A DNA stretch of 6,013 bases from Chitinophagaceae bacterium (lineage in GTDB: Bacteria; Bacteroidota; Bacteroidia; Chitinophagales; Chitinophagaceae), in assembly GCA_018061385.1 (NCBI GenBank), contig JAGOUF010000164.1, positions 1 to 6,013 on the forward strand, read 5' to 3'. Below, piece after piece: positions 1-5,837 of the stretch. How positions within the stretch are numbered: position 1 is the stretch's first letter; each line of letters begins with the position of its first letter. The notes under the pieces are model-generated. The model saw only the letters and a program-made list of their open reading frames with translations. It had not been told where the DNA came from and ran no database searches. The position numbers and the translations under genes are program-made.

Positions 1-372
1 CCCTTAATGAAAGTATTGTTAGAACAGCATTTTGATGACATGTATGGTGTAATACATTGCAGTGGTGGTGGACAAACCAAGTGCATGAAATATTTGCCTA
101 AACCTTTGCGTATTGTAAAAGATAATTTATTTGAAGTGCCTCCGATTTTTAAATTAATTCAAGAAAATTCTGGAGCAGACAATCGAGAAATGTATCAAGT
201 ATTTAATATGGGGCATAGATTAGAAATTTTTACCAATGAGCTTGCTGCAGAGAAAATGATTGAAGCAGCTAAACAGCTGCATATTGAAGCACAAATTGTA
301 GGAAGGGTAGAAGCAACAACTGGTGCAAGTGAATTGCTTTTACAAGGCAGTTTTGGAGAAGTAAAGTATTAA
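1..372 (+). CDS. purM: Phosphoribosylformylglycinamidine cyclo-ligase (AIR synthase), C-terminal part
   Basis: This is the 3' end of purM, whose product makes aminoimidazole ribonucleotide from FGAM and ATP in cytoplasmic de novo purine synthesis. The reading frame is already open at the first base, so the gene starts outside the window and the ATG at 7 is internal. The 123 visible residues match the C-terminal domain of the family: the glycine-rich CSGGGQTK stretch, the E-V-P-P-I-F segment, and EMYQVFNMGH, which corresponds to the EMYxxFNxG motif of bacterial PurM. The closing part, with its I-G-R-V-E stretch, matches the usual end of the protein. The gene ends with TAA at 370-372, and ftsE follows 80 bp later on the same strand with no clear terminator between them, so some co-transcription is possible. 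Identification rests on recalled family motifs and the N-terminal domain is not visible. Confidence 0.92.
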   Translation, partial: PLMKVLLEQHFDDMYGVIHCSGGGQTKCMKYLPKPLRIVKDNLFEVPPIFKLIQENSGADNREMYQVFNMGHRLEIFTNELAAEKMIEAAKQLHIEAQIVGRVEATTGASELLLQGSFGEVKY

Positions 373-452
373 CATCTTATTGTAAGTTGTGTATACTATT
401 TTTATTGTGAACTACGCTGTATGAATAATTTTACAGCATTAAAAATTTGGAT

Positions 453-1142
453 ATGTCAGAAACCGTAATAACATTAAGAGGCGTAAATGTATATCAAGGC
501 AATAGTTTGATTTTACAAGATGTAAACTTTACCATTAACAAAGGAGAGTTTGTTTATTTAGTAGGAAAAACTGGTACAGGTAAAAGTAGTTTGCTGAAAA
601 CTTTGTATGGGGAACTAACCATGAGAGAAGGTAGTGGGAGTGTAGTTGGTTTTGATTTAAGAGATATGGATTGGAAAAAAGTTCCTTTTTTAAGAAGAAA
701 TTTAGGCGTTGTATTCCAAGATTTTCAGTTGTTAACTGATAGAAATGTGTACGAAAATTTGAAGTTTGTTTTAAAAGCTACAGGTTGGAAAGATGCCAAA
801 TTAATGGATGAAAAAATAAACGATGTGTTGGATAAAGTTGGGTTGAAAAGTAAAGGATTTAAAATGCCATTTGAAATGAGTGGTGGTGAGCAGCAAAGAA
901 TAGATATTGCTAGAGCTTTACTCAATTCTCCCAAACTCATTTTAGCCGATGAGCCAACAGGAAATTTGGATCCAGAAACTAGCGATGAGATTATGCAATT
1001 GTTAATATCTATTGCTAAAGATTATGGTACAGCAGTTGTAATGGCAACGCATGATTTTATTGTAATTAATCGTTACCCAGGACGAATGTTAAAAACTGAA
1101 AGAGGAAGAGTAATTGATAGTGCCAATATGGAAGTGGCTTAA
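453..1142 (+). CDS. ftsE: Cell-division ABC transporter ATP-binding protein FtsE
   Basis: This 229-residue protein is a single ABC ATPase domain of the length usual for FtsE. FtsE works with the membrane protein FtsX at the cytoplasmic membrane to control peptidoglycan hydrolysis during division. All nucleotide-binding motifs are present: Walker A GKTGTGKS (residues 38-45, Lys44), Q-loop Gln89 in VVFQDFQLL, signature MSGGE (142-146), Walker B LILADE (162-167) followed by PTGNLDPET, and H-loop His200 in ATHD. The segment FLRRNLGVVFQDFQLLTDR is what I would expect of FtsE rather than of LolD or MacB, but those are the nearest alternatives. I chose the ATG at 453; a TTG two codons upstream (447) is less likely. 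No ftsX is visible: purM lies upstream, and a terminator follows the stop by one base. The partner must therefore be encoded elsewhere. Confidence 0.88.
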   Translation: MSETVITLRGVNVYQGNSLILQDVNFTINKGEFVYLVGKTGTGKSSLLKTLYGELTMREGSGSVVGFDLRDMDWKKVPFLRRNLGVVFQDFQLLTDRNVYENLKFVLKATGWKDAKLMDEKINDVLDKVGLKSKGFKMPFEMSGGEQQRIDIARALLNSPKLILADEPTGNLDPETSDEIMQLLISIAKDYGTAVVMATHDFIVINRYPGRMLKTERGRVIDSANMEVA

Positions 1143-1143
1143 T

Positions 1144-1175
1144 AAAAAAATCCTGCTAAATAGCAGGATTTTTTT
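1144..1175 (+). terminator. Rho-independent terminator after ftsE
   Basis: The core arms TCCTGCTA (1151-1158) and TAGCAGGA (1161-1168) are perfectly complementary. They are flanked by seven A (1144-1150) and seven T (1169-1175), giving the A-tract/hairpin/T-tract form of an intrinsic terminator. It begins one base after the ftsE stop codon. Because of its symmetry it could also act on transcripts from the other strand, although no convergent gene is seen here. Confidence 0.9.
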
Positions 1176-1184
1176 ATGCCAAAA

Positions 1185-1219
1185 TTTGAAAGAGGGGCTG
1201 CATAGTGGTGCTAGTTTTG
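1185..1219 (+). promoter_or_regulatory. Candidate Bacteroidota-type promoter for rnz
   Basis: TAGTTTTG at 1212-1219 matches the TAnnTTTG -7 element of Bacteroidota primary-sigma promoters exactly. TTTG at 1185-1188 could be the -33 element, with a 23-bp spacer at the upper limit of the known range. The site lies just after the ftsE terminator and about 60 bp before the rnz start, where a separate promoter would be needed. The motif is short and could occur by chance in AT-rich DNA. Confidence 0.42.
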
Positions 1220-1280
1220 GTGTTAAAAATTTTCGGTAAAACAATTGTTTTATATTTTATCTTAGCAGCAAACAAATTGA

Positions 1281-2186
1281 ATGTTTGCAGTAACTATTTT
1301 AGGTAATAATTCGGCTATACCTGCTTTTGGTAGACATCCAACAGCACAAGTGGTTACACTGAACGATCAACAATTTTTAATTGATTGTGGCGAAGGTACT
1401 CAAGTGCAATTGGCGAAGTTTAAGATTCGGAAAAGTAAAATTAATTACATTTTTATTTCTCATTTACATGGCGATCATTATTTTGGATTAATAGGTATAT
1501 TAACAAGTATGGCTTTGCTAGGTAGAACATCAGAATTACATTTATTTGCACCTGCACCCTTAGAAAAAATAATTGAATTGCAATTGAGTGTTGCCGATTC
1601 TGTTTTGCCCTATAATTTAATATTTCATCCACTAAAAGACGAAGGTGTAATTGTTGATACAAACAAATTTCAGATTGTATGTTTTGCAGTACAACATAGG
1701 GTACAATGTTGGGGATTTATTGTACATGAAAAAAGAGATCCTCGTAAAATTGATAAAGAAAAAGTGAATGAATTTCATATTCCTGCGGCATATTATACTG
1801 CTTTAAAAAAGGGCGATGATTATGAAACTAAAAATGGTGAAATTATAAAAAATGAATGGGTAACTTTTGCCAATAAACCTGCAAGAAGTTATGCTTATAG
1901 TGCCGATACAATTTATGATGAACAAGTTGCTGTAAAAGTAGGAGGTGTAAATTTATTGTATCATGAAGCCACGTATTTAAAAGCAATGGATGAGTTGGCT
2001 GCAAAACGCTATCATTCTACTACTGCACAAGCTGCTACAATTGCTGCTAAAGCCAACGTAAAAAAATTAATTATAGGCCATTTTAGTAGTAAGTACGAAC
2101 AATTAGACGAGTTTTATACTGAGGCTTGTGAAGTGTTTGAAAATACTGAACTGGCAATAGAGGGGGTAACTTATTTGATACAATAG
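1281..2186 (+). CDS. rnz: Ribonuclease Z (tRNA 3' endonuclease)
   Basis: This 301-residue metallo-beta-lactamase-fold enzyme cleaves the 3' trailer from tRNA precursors in the cytoplasm. The length is typical of the short bacterial RNase Z/ElaC form. Visible features in order are the N-terminal LGNNSAIP strand-turn, FLIDCGEGTQVQ (residues 32-43), and the metal-binding motif HLHGDH (61-66). Then come His139 in FAVQHRVQCWGF, Asp209 in YSADT, HEAT (228-231), His245 in RYHSTTAQAA, and His267 in IIGHFSSKY. All zinc ligands expected from the family are therefore present. The segment at about 149-201 has the length and general pattern of the usual RNase Z insertion, but HIPAAYY stands where many homologues have GIPxGP. 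The ATG at 1281 places the first beta strand directly at the N terminus, as in homologues. There is a candidate promoter upstream and a hairpin terminator about 100 bp downstream. Confidence 0.96.
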   Translation: MFAVTILGNNSAIPAFGRHPTAQVVTLNDQQFLIDCGEGTQVQLAKFKIRKSKINYIFISHLHGDHYFGLIGILTSMALLGRTSELHLFAPAPLEKIIELQLSVADSVLPYNLIFHPLKDEGVIVDTNKFQIVCFAVQHRVQCWGFIVHEKRDPRKIDKEKVNEFHIPAAYYTALKKGDDYETKNGEIIKNEWVTFANKPARSYAYSADTIYDEQVAVKVGGVNLLYHEATYLKAMDELAAKRYHSTTAQAATIAAKANVKKLIIGHFSSKYEQLDEFYTEACEVFENTELAIEGVTYLIQ

Positions 2187-2290
2187 GAACATTAAAAATT
2201 AAGGAAGGCTCTTAATAAAAACTTGATACTATTTCATTAAGTACTTGATTGAATTAGATTTTATTTGTAAGCTGCCCTTTCAGGTTTATA

Positions 2291-2324
2291 AATAAAGCGT
2301 TCAAAAAAATTTGAACGCTTTATT
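2291..2324. terminator. Bidirectional terminator between rnz and the secreted-protein gene
   Basis: A perfect 15-bp stem is formed by 2291-2305 (AATAAAGCGTTCAAA) and 2310-2324 (TTTGAACGCTTTATT) around an AAAA loop. On the + strand it is followed by a T-rich stretch, so it should end rnz transcripts. For the minus strand it lies seven bases beyond the stop codon at 2332-2334, and the outer arm supplies the T-rich tail. The position between two convergent genes fits shared use. From 2187 to 2290 I see nothing recognisable. Confidence 0.85.
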
Positions 2325-2331
2325 AGTTTTA

Positions 2332-3114
2332 TTATTTTTTTATAAATTGTTTTCGTTGTCTTGTTTTGCCATCAAACACTTCAATAAAATAAATACCTGT
2401 ATTTAGTTTACTAACGTCAATTTGAACCTGATTAGAATTATTAGTAAATACTTTCCTTAGTTTCAAGATACCTAAATTGTCAAAAATTGCTATCTGTGAG
2501 ATGTTATTTAATTTACTCGATGCTTTAATATGTTTGTCCTTACTATTTAGCGATATGAATATTGTGTTAGTGGCTGGGTTGGGAAACAGCTTTATGTCAT
2601 CATTAATTGTCGACTGTTGTCTATATCCCCAACATTCTAAAAATATTTCCCCAACATTTACTGTTTCACTTCGTCCACAATAAGTTACAGCAACTACTTC
2701 TAAATTTCTTGGATTACCCATACAAGGCCAACTATTTGTCCATAAATATCCATTTGATGTTTCACCAATTAGTTGACCATCAATGTACCATTGATAAGAC
2801 CATGCACCGTCTGGATGTTCGTCAACTTGAGCAATTAAAGGTTCTGAAGAAAAGTTTGGAGCATAAATAATAGTTGGATTTGGACTTACCCAAGGCAAAC
2901 AAGGGCAATAGCCAACTGAATTATTTGCTTGTTTAGCACAATTGCCAGAACCAATCTGTGCCGAAACAGAACCAGAAACACCACTAGGAGAATATATGTC
3001 AACTGTATTACCATAAGTTGTTGTGTAGGGAGAAGCATTCCCATTAATAAGAAGACCATTTGTAGTTGTCCACGTAATCGTACTTGAAAGAGGTAAACTT
3101 GCTTTAACTGTCAT
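2332..3114 (-). CDS. C-terminal fragment of the secreted protein, with T9SS type A sorting domain
   Basis: Read from the ATG at 3114 this frame gives 260 residues, but it is open for 90 more codons upstream (to 3384) and those codons continue the same protein, so 3114 is probably not a real start. It has no signal peptide. The first two thirds are Thr/Ser/Asn/Gly-rich and beta-strand-like. A cluster of cysteines (GNCAKQ, GYCPCLPW, WPCMGN, TYCGR, LECWGY) could form disulfides outside the cell. Residues 174-260 are a typical T9SS type A sorting domain: IKLFPNPATNTIFISL, then IAIFDNLGILKLRK, VQIDVSKLNTGIYFIEVFDG, and a basic end, RQRKQFIKK. In this system the tail guides passage through the outer membrane and is then removed. 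Without the N-terminal part the fragment could not be exported. I recognise the tail firmly, the rest only as a class. Confidence 0.75.
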   Translation of the reverse strand: MTVKASLPLSSTITWTTTNGLLINGNASPYTTTYGNTVDIYSPSGVSGSVSAQIGSGNCAKQANNSVGYCPCLPWVSPNPTIIYAPNFSSEPLIAQVDEHPDGAWSYQWYIDGQLIGETSNGYLWTNSWPCMGNPRNLEVVAVTYCGRSETVNVGEIFLECWGYRQQSTINDDIKLFPNPATNTIFISLNSKDKHIKASSKLNNISQIAIFDNLGILKLRKVFTNNSNQVQIDVSKLNTGIYFIEVFDGKTRQRKQFIKK

Positions 3115-3350
3115 ATTGTTACAGTCTAAACCGGTAGTAATGTTACTTAAACTAAAATTGGGTAAAGAATTGGTAACAGTTGTTGTAGAATTTAATGTAC
3201 TGTAATTTGAACCATTTAGCTTTACAGTTACTGAAACATTGGAGATATTAGAAGCACTGGAAGACGATGTTAAACTAATATTTGGACTTGTAGTTGTAAA
3301 TGTTTGAGGTGCAGGATTTCCAAGATAAATCCAACCATTGTTGGTAGTAC

Positions 3351-4082
3351 CTAAATTCCAATCATAGATAATGTACCTGGTGAATTATACACATTTGTAA
3401 CTACAAAGTTTTTGGTTACACTAGTGCCACATTCAATTGACGATGAATTTGGATTTAAAGTAAATACAGGTGCAGGTGGTGTTTCTACAATTCTTATTTG
3501 CCTTAGCCTTATGGTTTTGCTGCCACCATTTGGGGCAGGGATTGCTGTAATTTCCAGTGTACCTTGATTGCTCCCTTGTACAAATGAAGAAAATTGACGT
3601 TCCGAAAATGTAGCTTCTGAAATTTTCAAGCCTGCTGGATTACCTGTTACATCTGGATTTACATCTTGTGCACCGTTACAAGTAGTATTGCCACCACCAC
3701 CTGTATTATTTATGTTCAATCGAATAAATGGACCAGTGTTGTTTCCAACAGTATTTACATCTGCAGCAACAGTTGCATAAATTAAGTATGTATAATTGGC
3801 CTTAAAATTATAATAAAGCCTAAACCTTGTACCTTGGCTTGATGAAGATGATACATAGTTTGTAGCCATTTGAATAGCAGAATCGCTGCTGCTATATATG
3901 GGTTGCCCAACCTTTGTTTGATGGCTAACATTTGCCACACCTGTGGCTGGCACATTGGTTTCATTGGCGAATAAATTACATGGAGGATTGCTGGGAAACC
4001 ATGTTCTATAATTAATAGTTACGTTTTGGGCATTTGCTGCCCAACTTATTATTAGCGTACATGCAAGAATAATATGTTTCAT
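3351..4082 (-). CDS. N-terminal fragment of the secreted protein, with signal peptide
   Basis: This frame encodes 243 residues starting at ATG 4082. It opens with a Sec signal peptide: MKH, a hydrophobic core IILACTLIISW, and a likely cut after ANA at residue 18. Residues about 20-200 are rich in Asn, Thr and Ser, with beta-strand-like stretches (RFRLYYNFKANYTYLIYATVA, GTLEITAIPAP, KTIRLRQIRIVE), which suggests a jelly-roll or similar extracellular module. I cannot name the family. From about residue 205 (PPAPVFTLNPNSSSIECGTSVTKNFVVTN) an Ig/PKD-like domain begins and is cut off by the frameshift; the last four residues, MIGI, are out-of-frame sequence. The start lies 24 bp after the stop of the barrel gene, so the two are probably co-transcribed. 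A truncated product would reach the periplasm but lack the T9SS tail. Confidence 0.78.
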   Translation of the reverse strand: MKHIILACTLIISWAANAQNVTINYRTWFPSNPPCNLFANETNVPATGVANVSHQTKVGQPIYSSSDSAIQMATNYVSSSSSQGTRFRLYYNFKANYTYLIYATVAADVNTVGNNTGPFIRLNINNTGGGGNTTCNGAQDVNPDVTGNPAGLKISEATFSERQFSSFVQGSNQGTLEITAIPAPNGGSKTIRLRQIRIVETPPAPVFTLNPNSSSIECGTSVTKNFVVTNVYNSPGTLSMIGI

Positions 4083-4106
4083 AAAACTTTGTTTTGTAAT
4101 AAATAA

Positions 4107-4664
4107 TTATTTGTCTTTTTCTAAATGGACTTGTAAACCAAGCCCTAATTGTATAATGCCATTGCTACCATTAAACCCATTAAATTTATAACTGCTATAA
4201 CTTACTAAAAACTCAATACCCACACTAGAATTAAAAAATGCGACTGCACCAGTGGTAAATGAAAAGGTGCTTTTTGGTGTGCTTCCACCTCTACTACCCT
4301 CAACACCATATTGGTACACCCCTTCTGCAAGTATGTTAATCCTTTTATCAACTGGCATAAAGTAGTAACGAATAAATGGACCAAAATTGTAGTTATTGTA
4401 TTTAGAGTAAATTGTTCCACTTCCTCTTTGACCTATCAGAATAATACTAGTTTTTAGACCCGTAGCAAATTTGTCATTTAAAAAGTACCCAACATTTGGG
4501 TTAATTTGAATGTTGTAATATGTATTTGGTGAGTTAAACTCACTTTTGTTAGTACCTGATGAAAAGCCAATATTACCACCAAGCATCCAATTGCCTTTTG
4601 TTAATTGTGCTTTTGATATATTAACAATTAGTAAGCTAAAAGCTACTAGTATTATACATTTCAT
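4107..4664 (-). CDS. Small outer-membrane beta-barrel protein
   Basis: This 185-residue protein has a clear signal peptide (MKCIILVAFSLLIVNISKA, likely cut before Gln20) and then alternating hydrophobic and polar segments typical of a porin-like eight-strand barrel. Visible strands include NWMLGGNIGFSS, YNIQINPNVGYFLNDKFATGLKTSI, YNFGPFIRYYFMP, INILAEGVYQYGVEG, TFSFTTGAVAFF, VGIEFLVSYSSY and the last strand GIIQLGLGLQVHL. The pattern of a G-x-W-x-L-G-G-x-x-x-F-S start, a GYF-x-x-(D/N) turn and GPF-x-RYYF is common in Bacteroidota proteins assigned to the outer-membrane beta-barrel families. Function within the group is not known. It is the first gene of a two-gene minus-strand unit with the T9SS cargo, preceded by A/T-rich DNA without a Shine-Dalgarno site. 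Confidence is high for the class and low for any specific role. Confidence 0.85.
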   Translation of the reverse strand: MKCIILVAFSLLIVNISKAQLTKGNWMLGGNIGFSSGTNKSEFNSPNTYYNIQINPNVGYFLNDKFATGLKTSIILIGQRGSGTIYSKYNNYNFGPFIRYYFMPVDKRINILAEGVYQYGVEGSRGGSTPKSTFSFTTGAVAFFNSSVGIEFLVSYSSYKFNGFNGSNGIIQLGLGLQVHLEKDK

Positions 4665-4834
4665 AAGTATATATTTTTATTTTTTTTAATATCGAAGTTA
4701 TATAAGAAAGGATTGTTTGAGAATAATAATAATTAATCGTTTAGCAGAGTTTTTTAGTATGAATTGAAAAATTATTATCTATTCTAATTCTGAAAAATTT
4801 GCGTACATTCTTTTTGGCAATCATTTGTTTTATT

Positions 4835-4865
4835 ACTTACAAAACCCCAAACTTACAAACCTCAA
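4835..4865. repeat. Imperfect tandem repeat of 16 and 15 bp
   Basis: ACTTACAAAACCCCAA (4835-4850) is followed directly by ACTTACAAACCTCAA (4851-4865). The copies differ by one missing base and one substitution. Two adjacent copies in a promoter region could be a protein-binding site or simply a small duplication. The junction also creates the minus-strand TAAGTTTG element. Confidence 0.6.
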
Positions 4866-4914
4866 AAAAGTTATTATTTATGCCATTATCATGTATTTTA
4901 ATTAAGAAATATTT

Positions 4915-4930
4915 TTTGGTGGCCACCAAA
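4915..4930. promoter_or_regulatory. 16-bp perfect palindrome, possible operator
   Basis: TTTGGTGGCCACCAAA is a perfect palindrome with no spacer. It is GC-rich in its centre (GGTGGCCACC) within DNA that is otherwise strongly AT-rich. It lies 135 bp before the response-regulator start and 250 bp before the barrel-gene start. The form suits a site bound by a dimeric protein. The absence of a loop and of a T-tract makes a terminator unlikely. No binding protein can be named. Confidence 0.5.
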
Positions 4931-4982
4931 TGTTGAGATCTTCTTTCTCAATTGTAAAATAAAGCATTAGGTTTTGTATTTT

Positions 4983-5004
4983 ATTGTAGTGAAAACACTA
5001 CAAT
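4983..5004. promoter_or_regulatory. Inverted repeat (9-bp arms, 4-bp spacer) before the response regulator
   Basis: ATTGTAGTG (4983-4991) and CACTACAAT (4996-5004) are exact reverse complements around AAAA. The 22-bp dyad lies 60 bp before the ATG at 5065. Its size suits an operator for a dimeric LuxR-type protein, possibly the regulator itself. In RNA it would form a stable hairpin followed by the T-rich run TTCTTGCATTTTTTG, so a leader attenuator or terminator is the alternative. Confidence 0.55.
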
Positions 5005-5064
5005 TTCTTGCATTTTTTGTTTTTTATTATTTACCATATATATTGCTGTATAAATTATATGTAT

Positions 5065-5763
5065 ATGAATATTGTTGTGGTTGATGATTATGCTAAAAGC
5101 CAAGCTGCTACTATACATTGGGTAAATAAACAACAAGGTTTAACATTATTGTTTAGTGCAATTAATGGATTTGATTTATTGAAACAAATGAACAGATGTA
5201 AAACTGAACCCGATATTATTTTGATGGATATAAGAATGAAACCAATAGACGGCTGTGCAGCTACTTATTTTTTAAAGAAGCATTATCCTAAAATAAAAAT
5301 TATTGCAGTTACAGGTTTTATTGAAAAAGAGGTAATACGCCAAGCTATTGTTTGTGGGGTAGATGCTTATGTATTTAAACCACAAAGAGAAAATTTTTTA
5401 CTTGAAGCTATAGAGCATATTATGCAAGAACAATTTTATTTAGATACTAGATTACAACAAGAAATAGATGCCATAGCATTGTCTAATTATTGTAAGACTA
5501 AAACAATTTTTTGGGAAAAAAGTGAAGGAGTGTTAACCGCAAGAGAGAGCATCTTTGTTGCTTTAGTATCTACAGAATTAGCATATAAAGAAGTTGCCGA
5601 ATTAATGAATGTAGAAGAAAAAACCATTCAAACTATGTTTGCTAGAGTATCGGAAAAATTAGGACTAAAAAATCAAAAAGAGTTAGTGTTATATTGTTTA
5701 CAAAATGGTTTGGCTGTAAATGTAGATTTCAGCTATTCAACAATAGCTAAAGAAGTTGCTTAA
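5065..5763 (+). CDS. NarL/FixJ-family DNA-binding response regulator
   Basis: This 232-residue cytoplasmic transcription factor has an N-terminal receiver domain (about 1-120) and a C-terminal LuxR-type helix-turn-helix (about 157-216). The receiver has the acidic pair Asp7-Asp8, phospho-acceptor Asp55 in IILMDIRM, the switch Thr83 in AVTG, and Lys105-Pro106, so it should be phosphorylatable. The DNA-binding part reads LTARESIFVALVSTELAYKE, then VAELMNVEEKTIQTMFARVS, then EKLGLKNQKELVLYCLQNGL, matching the family pattern. I chose ATG 5065 because MNIVVVDD begins the first beta strand directly. ATG 5059 adds two residues. TTG 5008 would add an unlikely 19-residue hydrophobic leader. No histidine kinase is next to it, so the partner is unknown. 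It diverges from the barrel/T9SS pair and ends with two stop codons in tandem (5761-5766). Confidence 0.92.
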   Translation: MNIVVVDDYAKSQAATIHWVNKQQGLTLLFSAINGFDLLKQMNRCKTEPDIILMDIRMKPIDGCAATYFLKKHYPKIKIIAVTGFIEKEVIRQAIVCGVDAYVFKPQRENFLLEAIEHIMQEQFYLDTRLQQEIDAIALSNYCKTKTIFWEKSEGVLTARESIFVALVSTELAYKEVAELMNVEEKTIQTMFARVSEKLGLKNQKELVLYCLQNGLAVNVDFSYSTIAKEVA

Positions 5764-5793
5764 TAAAGTGGTAACAATAAGTTGATACATTTT

Positions 5794-5837
5794 TTATAAA
5801 AATAAAAGCAGCCAATTGGCTGCTTTTATTTTTATAA
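5794..5837. terminator. Bidirectional terminator, 44-bp perfect palindrome
   Basis: Positions 5794-5837 are self-complementary over 22 bp per arm, centred on AGCAGCCAATTGGCTGCT (5807-5824) and flanked by A-rich left and T-rich right sequence. Either strand gives an A-tract, GC-containing stem and T-tract. It lies 30 bp after the response-regulator stop and includes the stop codon (5832-5834) of the convergent gene, so it can serve both. Confidence 0.9.

Larger units (their letters stand above)
2332..4082 (-). pseudogene. Secreted multidomain protein with T9SS sorting tail, split by a one-base frameshift
   Basis: Two minus-strand reading frames together encode one protein. The first frame runs from ATG 4082 to a stop at 3351. 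The second is open from 3384 to the stop at 2332, with no start of its own near the junction. Around 3366 the first frame reads ...SPGTLS and then MIGI-stop, while the second reads YDWNLGTTNNGW. Restoring one base between 3365 and 3366, or slipping back by one, gives SPGTLSYDWNLG, and the reconstruction is 583 residues. The joined product has a signal peptide, a beta-rich region, Ig/PKD-like Ser/Thr/Asn-rich stretches and a C-terminal type IX secretion signal. It would be exported to the cell surface or released. No homopolymer or slippery heptamer lies at the junction, so I read this as a mutation or an assembly error rather than programmed frameshifting. The ligand or substrate is unknown. 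Confidence 0.85.
4665..5064. other. Non-coding region between divergent barrel and response-regulator genes
   Basis: These 400 bp separate two divergent genes and hold no credible reading frame. The region is very AT-rich. It contains an imperfect tandem repeat (4835-4865), a 16-bp perfect palindrome (4915-4930), a weaker 6-bp stem (TTGAGA 4933-4938 with TCTCAA 4946-4951), and a 9-bp-arm dyad (4983-5004). On the minus strand, TAAGTTTG (complement of 4848-4855) matches the TAnnTTTG element, but no TTG lies at the right distance upstream, so it is at best half a promoter for the barrel gene. I find no good promoter match for the response regulator. Confidence 0.6.

Noticed and set aside
416..437. 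Inverted repeat GCTGTA / TACAGC between purM and ftsE
   Set aside because: Arms of only 6 bp with a 10-base loop and no T-tract are expected by chance and not enough for a terminator.
447..452. TTG start for ftsE at 447
   Set aside because: It adds only two residues, and the ATG at 453 is the usual start codon and position.
725..1662. Minus-strand open frames opposite ftsE (725-940) and rnz (1453-1662)
   Set aside because: Both are antisense to conserved motifs of clear genes and show no protein-like features of their own.
2477..2870. Open frames of 68 and 87 codons on the + strand inside the secreted-protein gene
   Set aside because: They lie opposite a well-supported minus-strand protein, have no domain features, and are shadows of its codons.
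3351..3384. Programmed ribosomal frameshifting joining the two halves of the secreted protein
   Set aside because: A -1 slip would give the right product, but the site (A TTA TCT ATG on the minus strand) is not a slippery heptamer, and I see no downstream hairpin or homopolymer. A mutation or sequence error is simpler.
4059..4082. Lipoprotein signal in the secreted protein (Cys at residue 8 after ILA)
   Set aside because: The cysteine is too close to the N terminus and the preceding residues do not fit a lipobox. A standard signal peptide ending ANA fits better.
4983..5020. Terminator for an upstream + strand gene
   Set aside because: There is no + strand gene between the rnz stop at 2186 and this point, so there is no transcript it would obviously end. 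I kept it as an operator or leader element.
5008..5064. Earlier TTG start for the response regulator at 5008
   Set aside because: It would add a hydrophobic 19-residue leader before a receiver domain that begins normally at MNIVVVDD, and it lies only four bases after the dyad.
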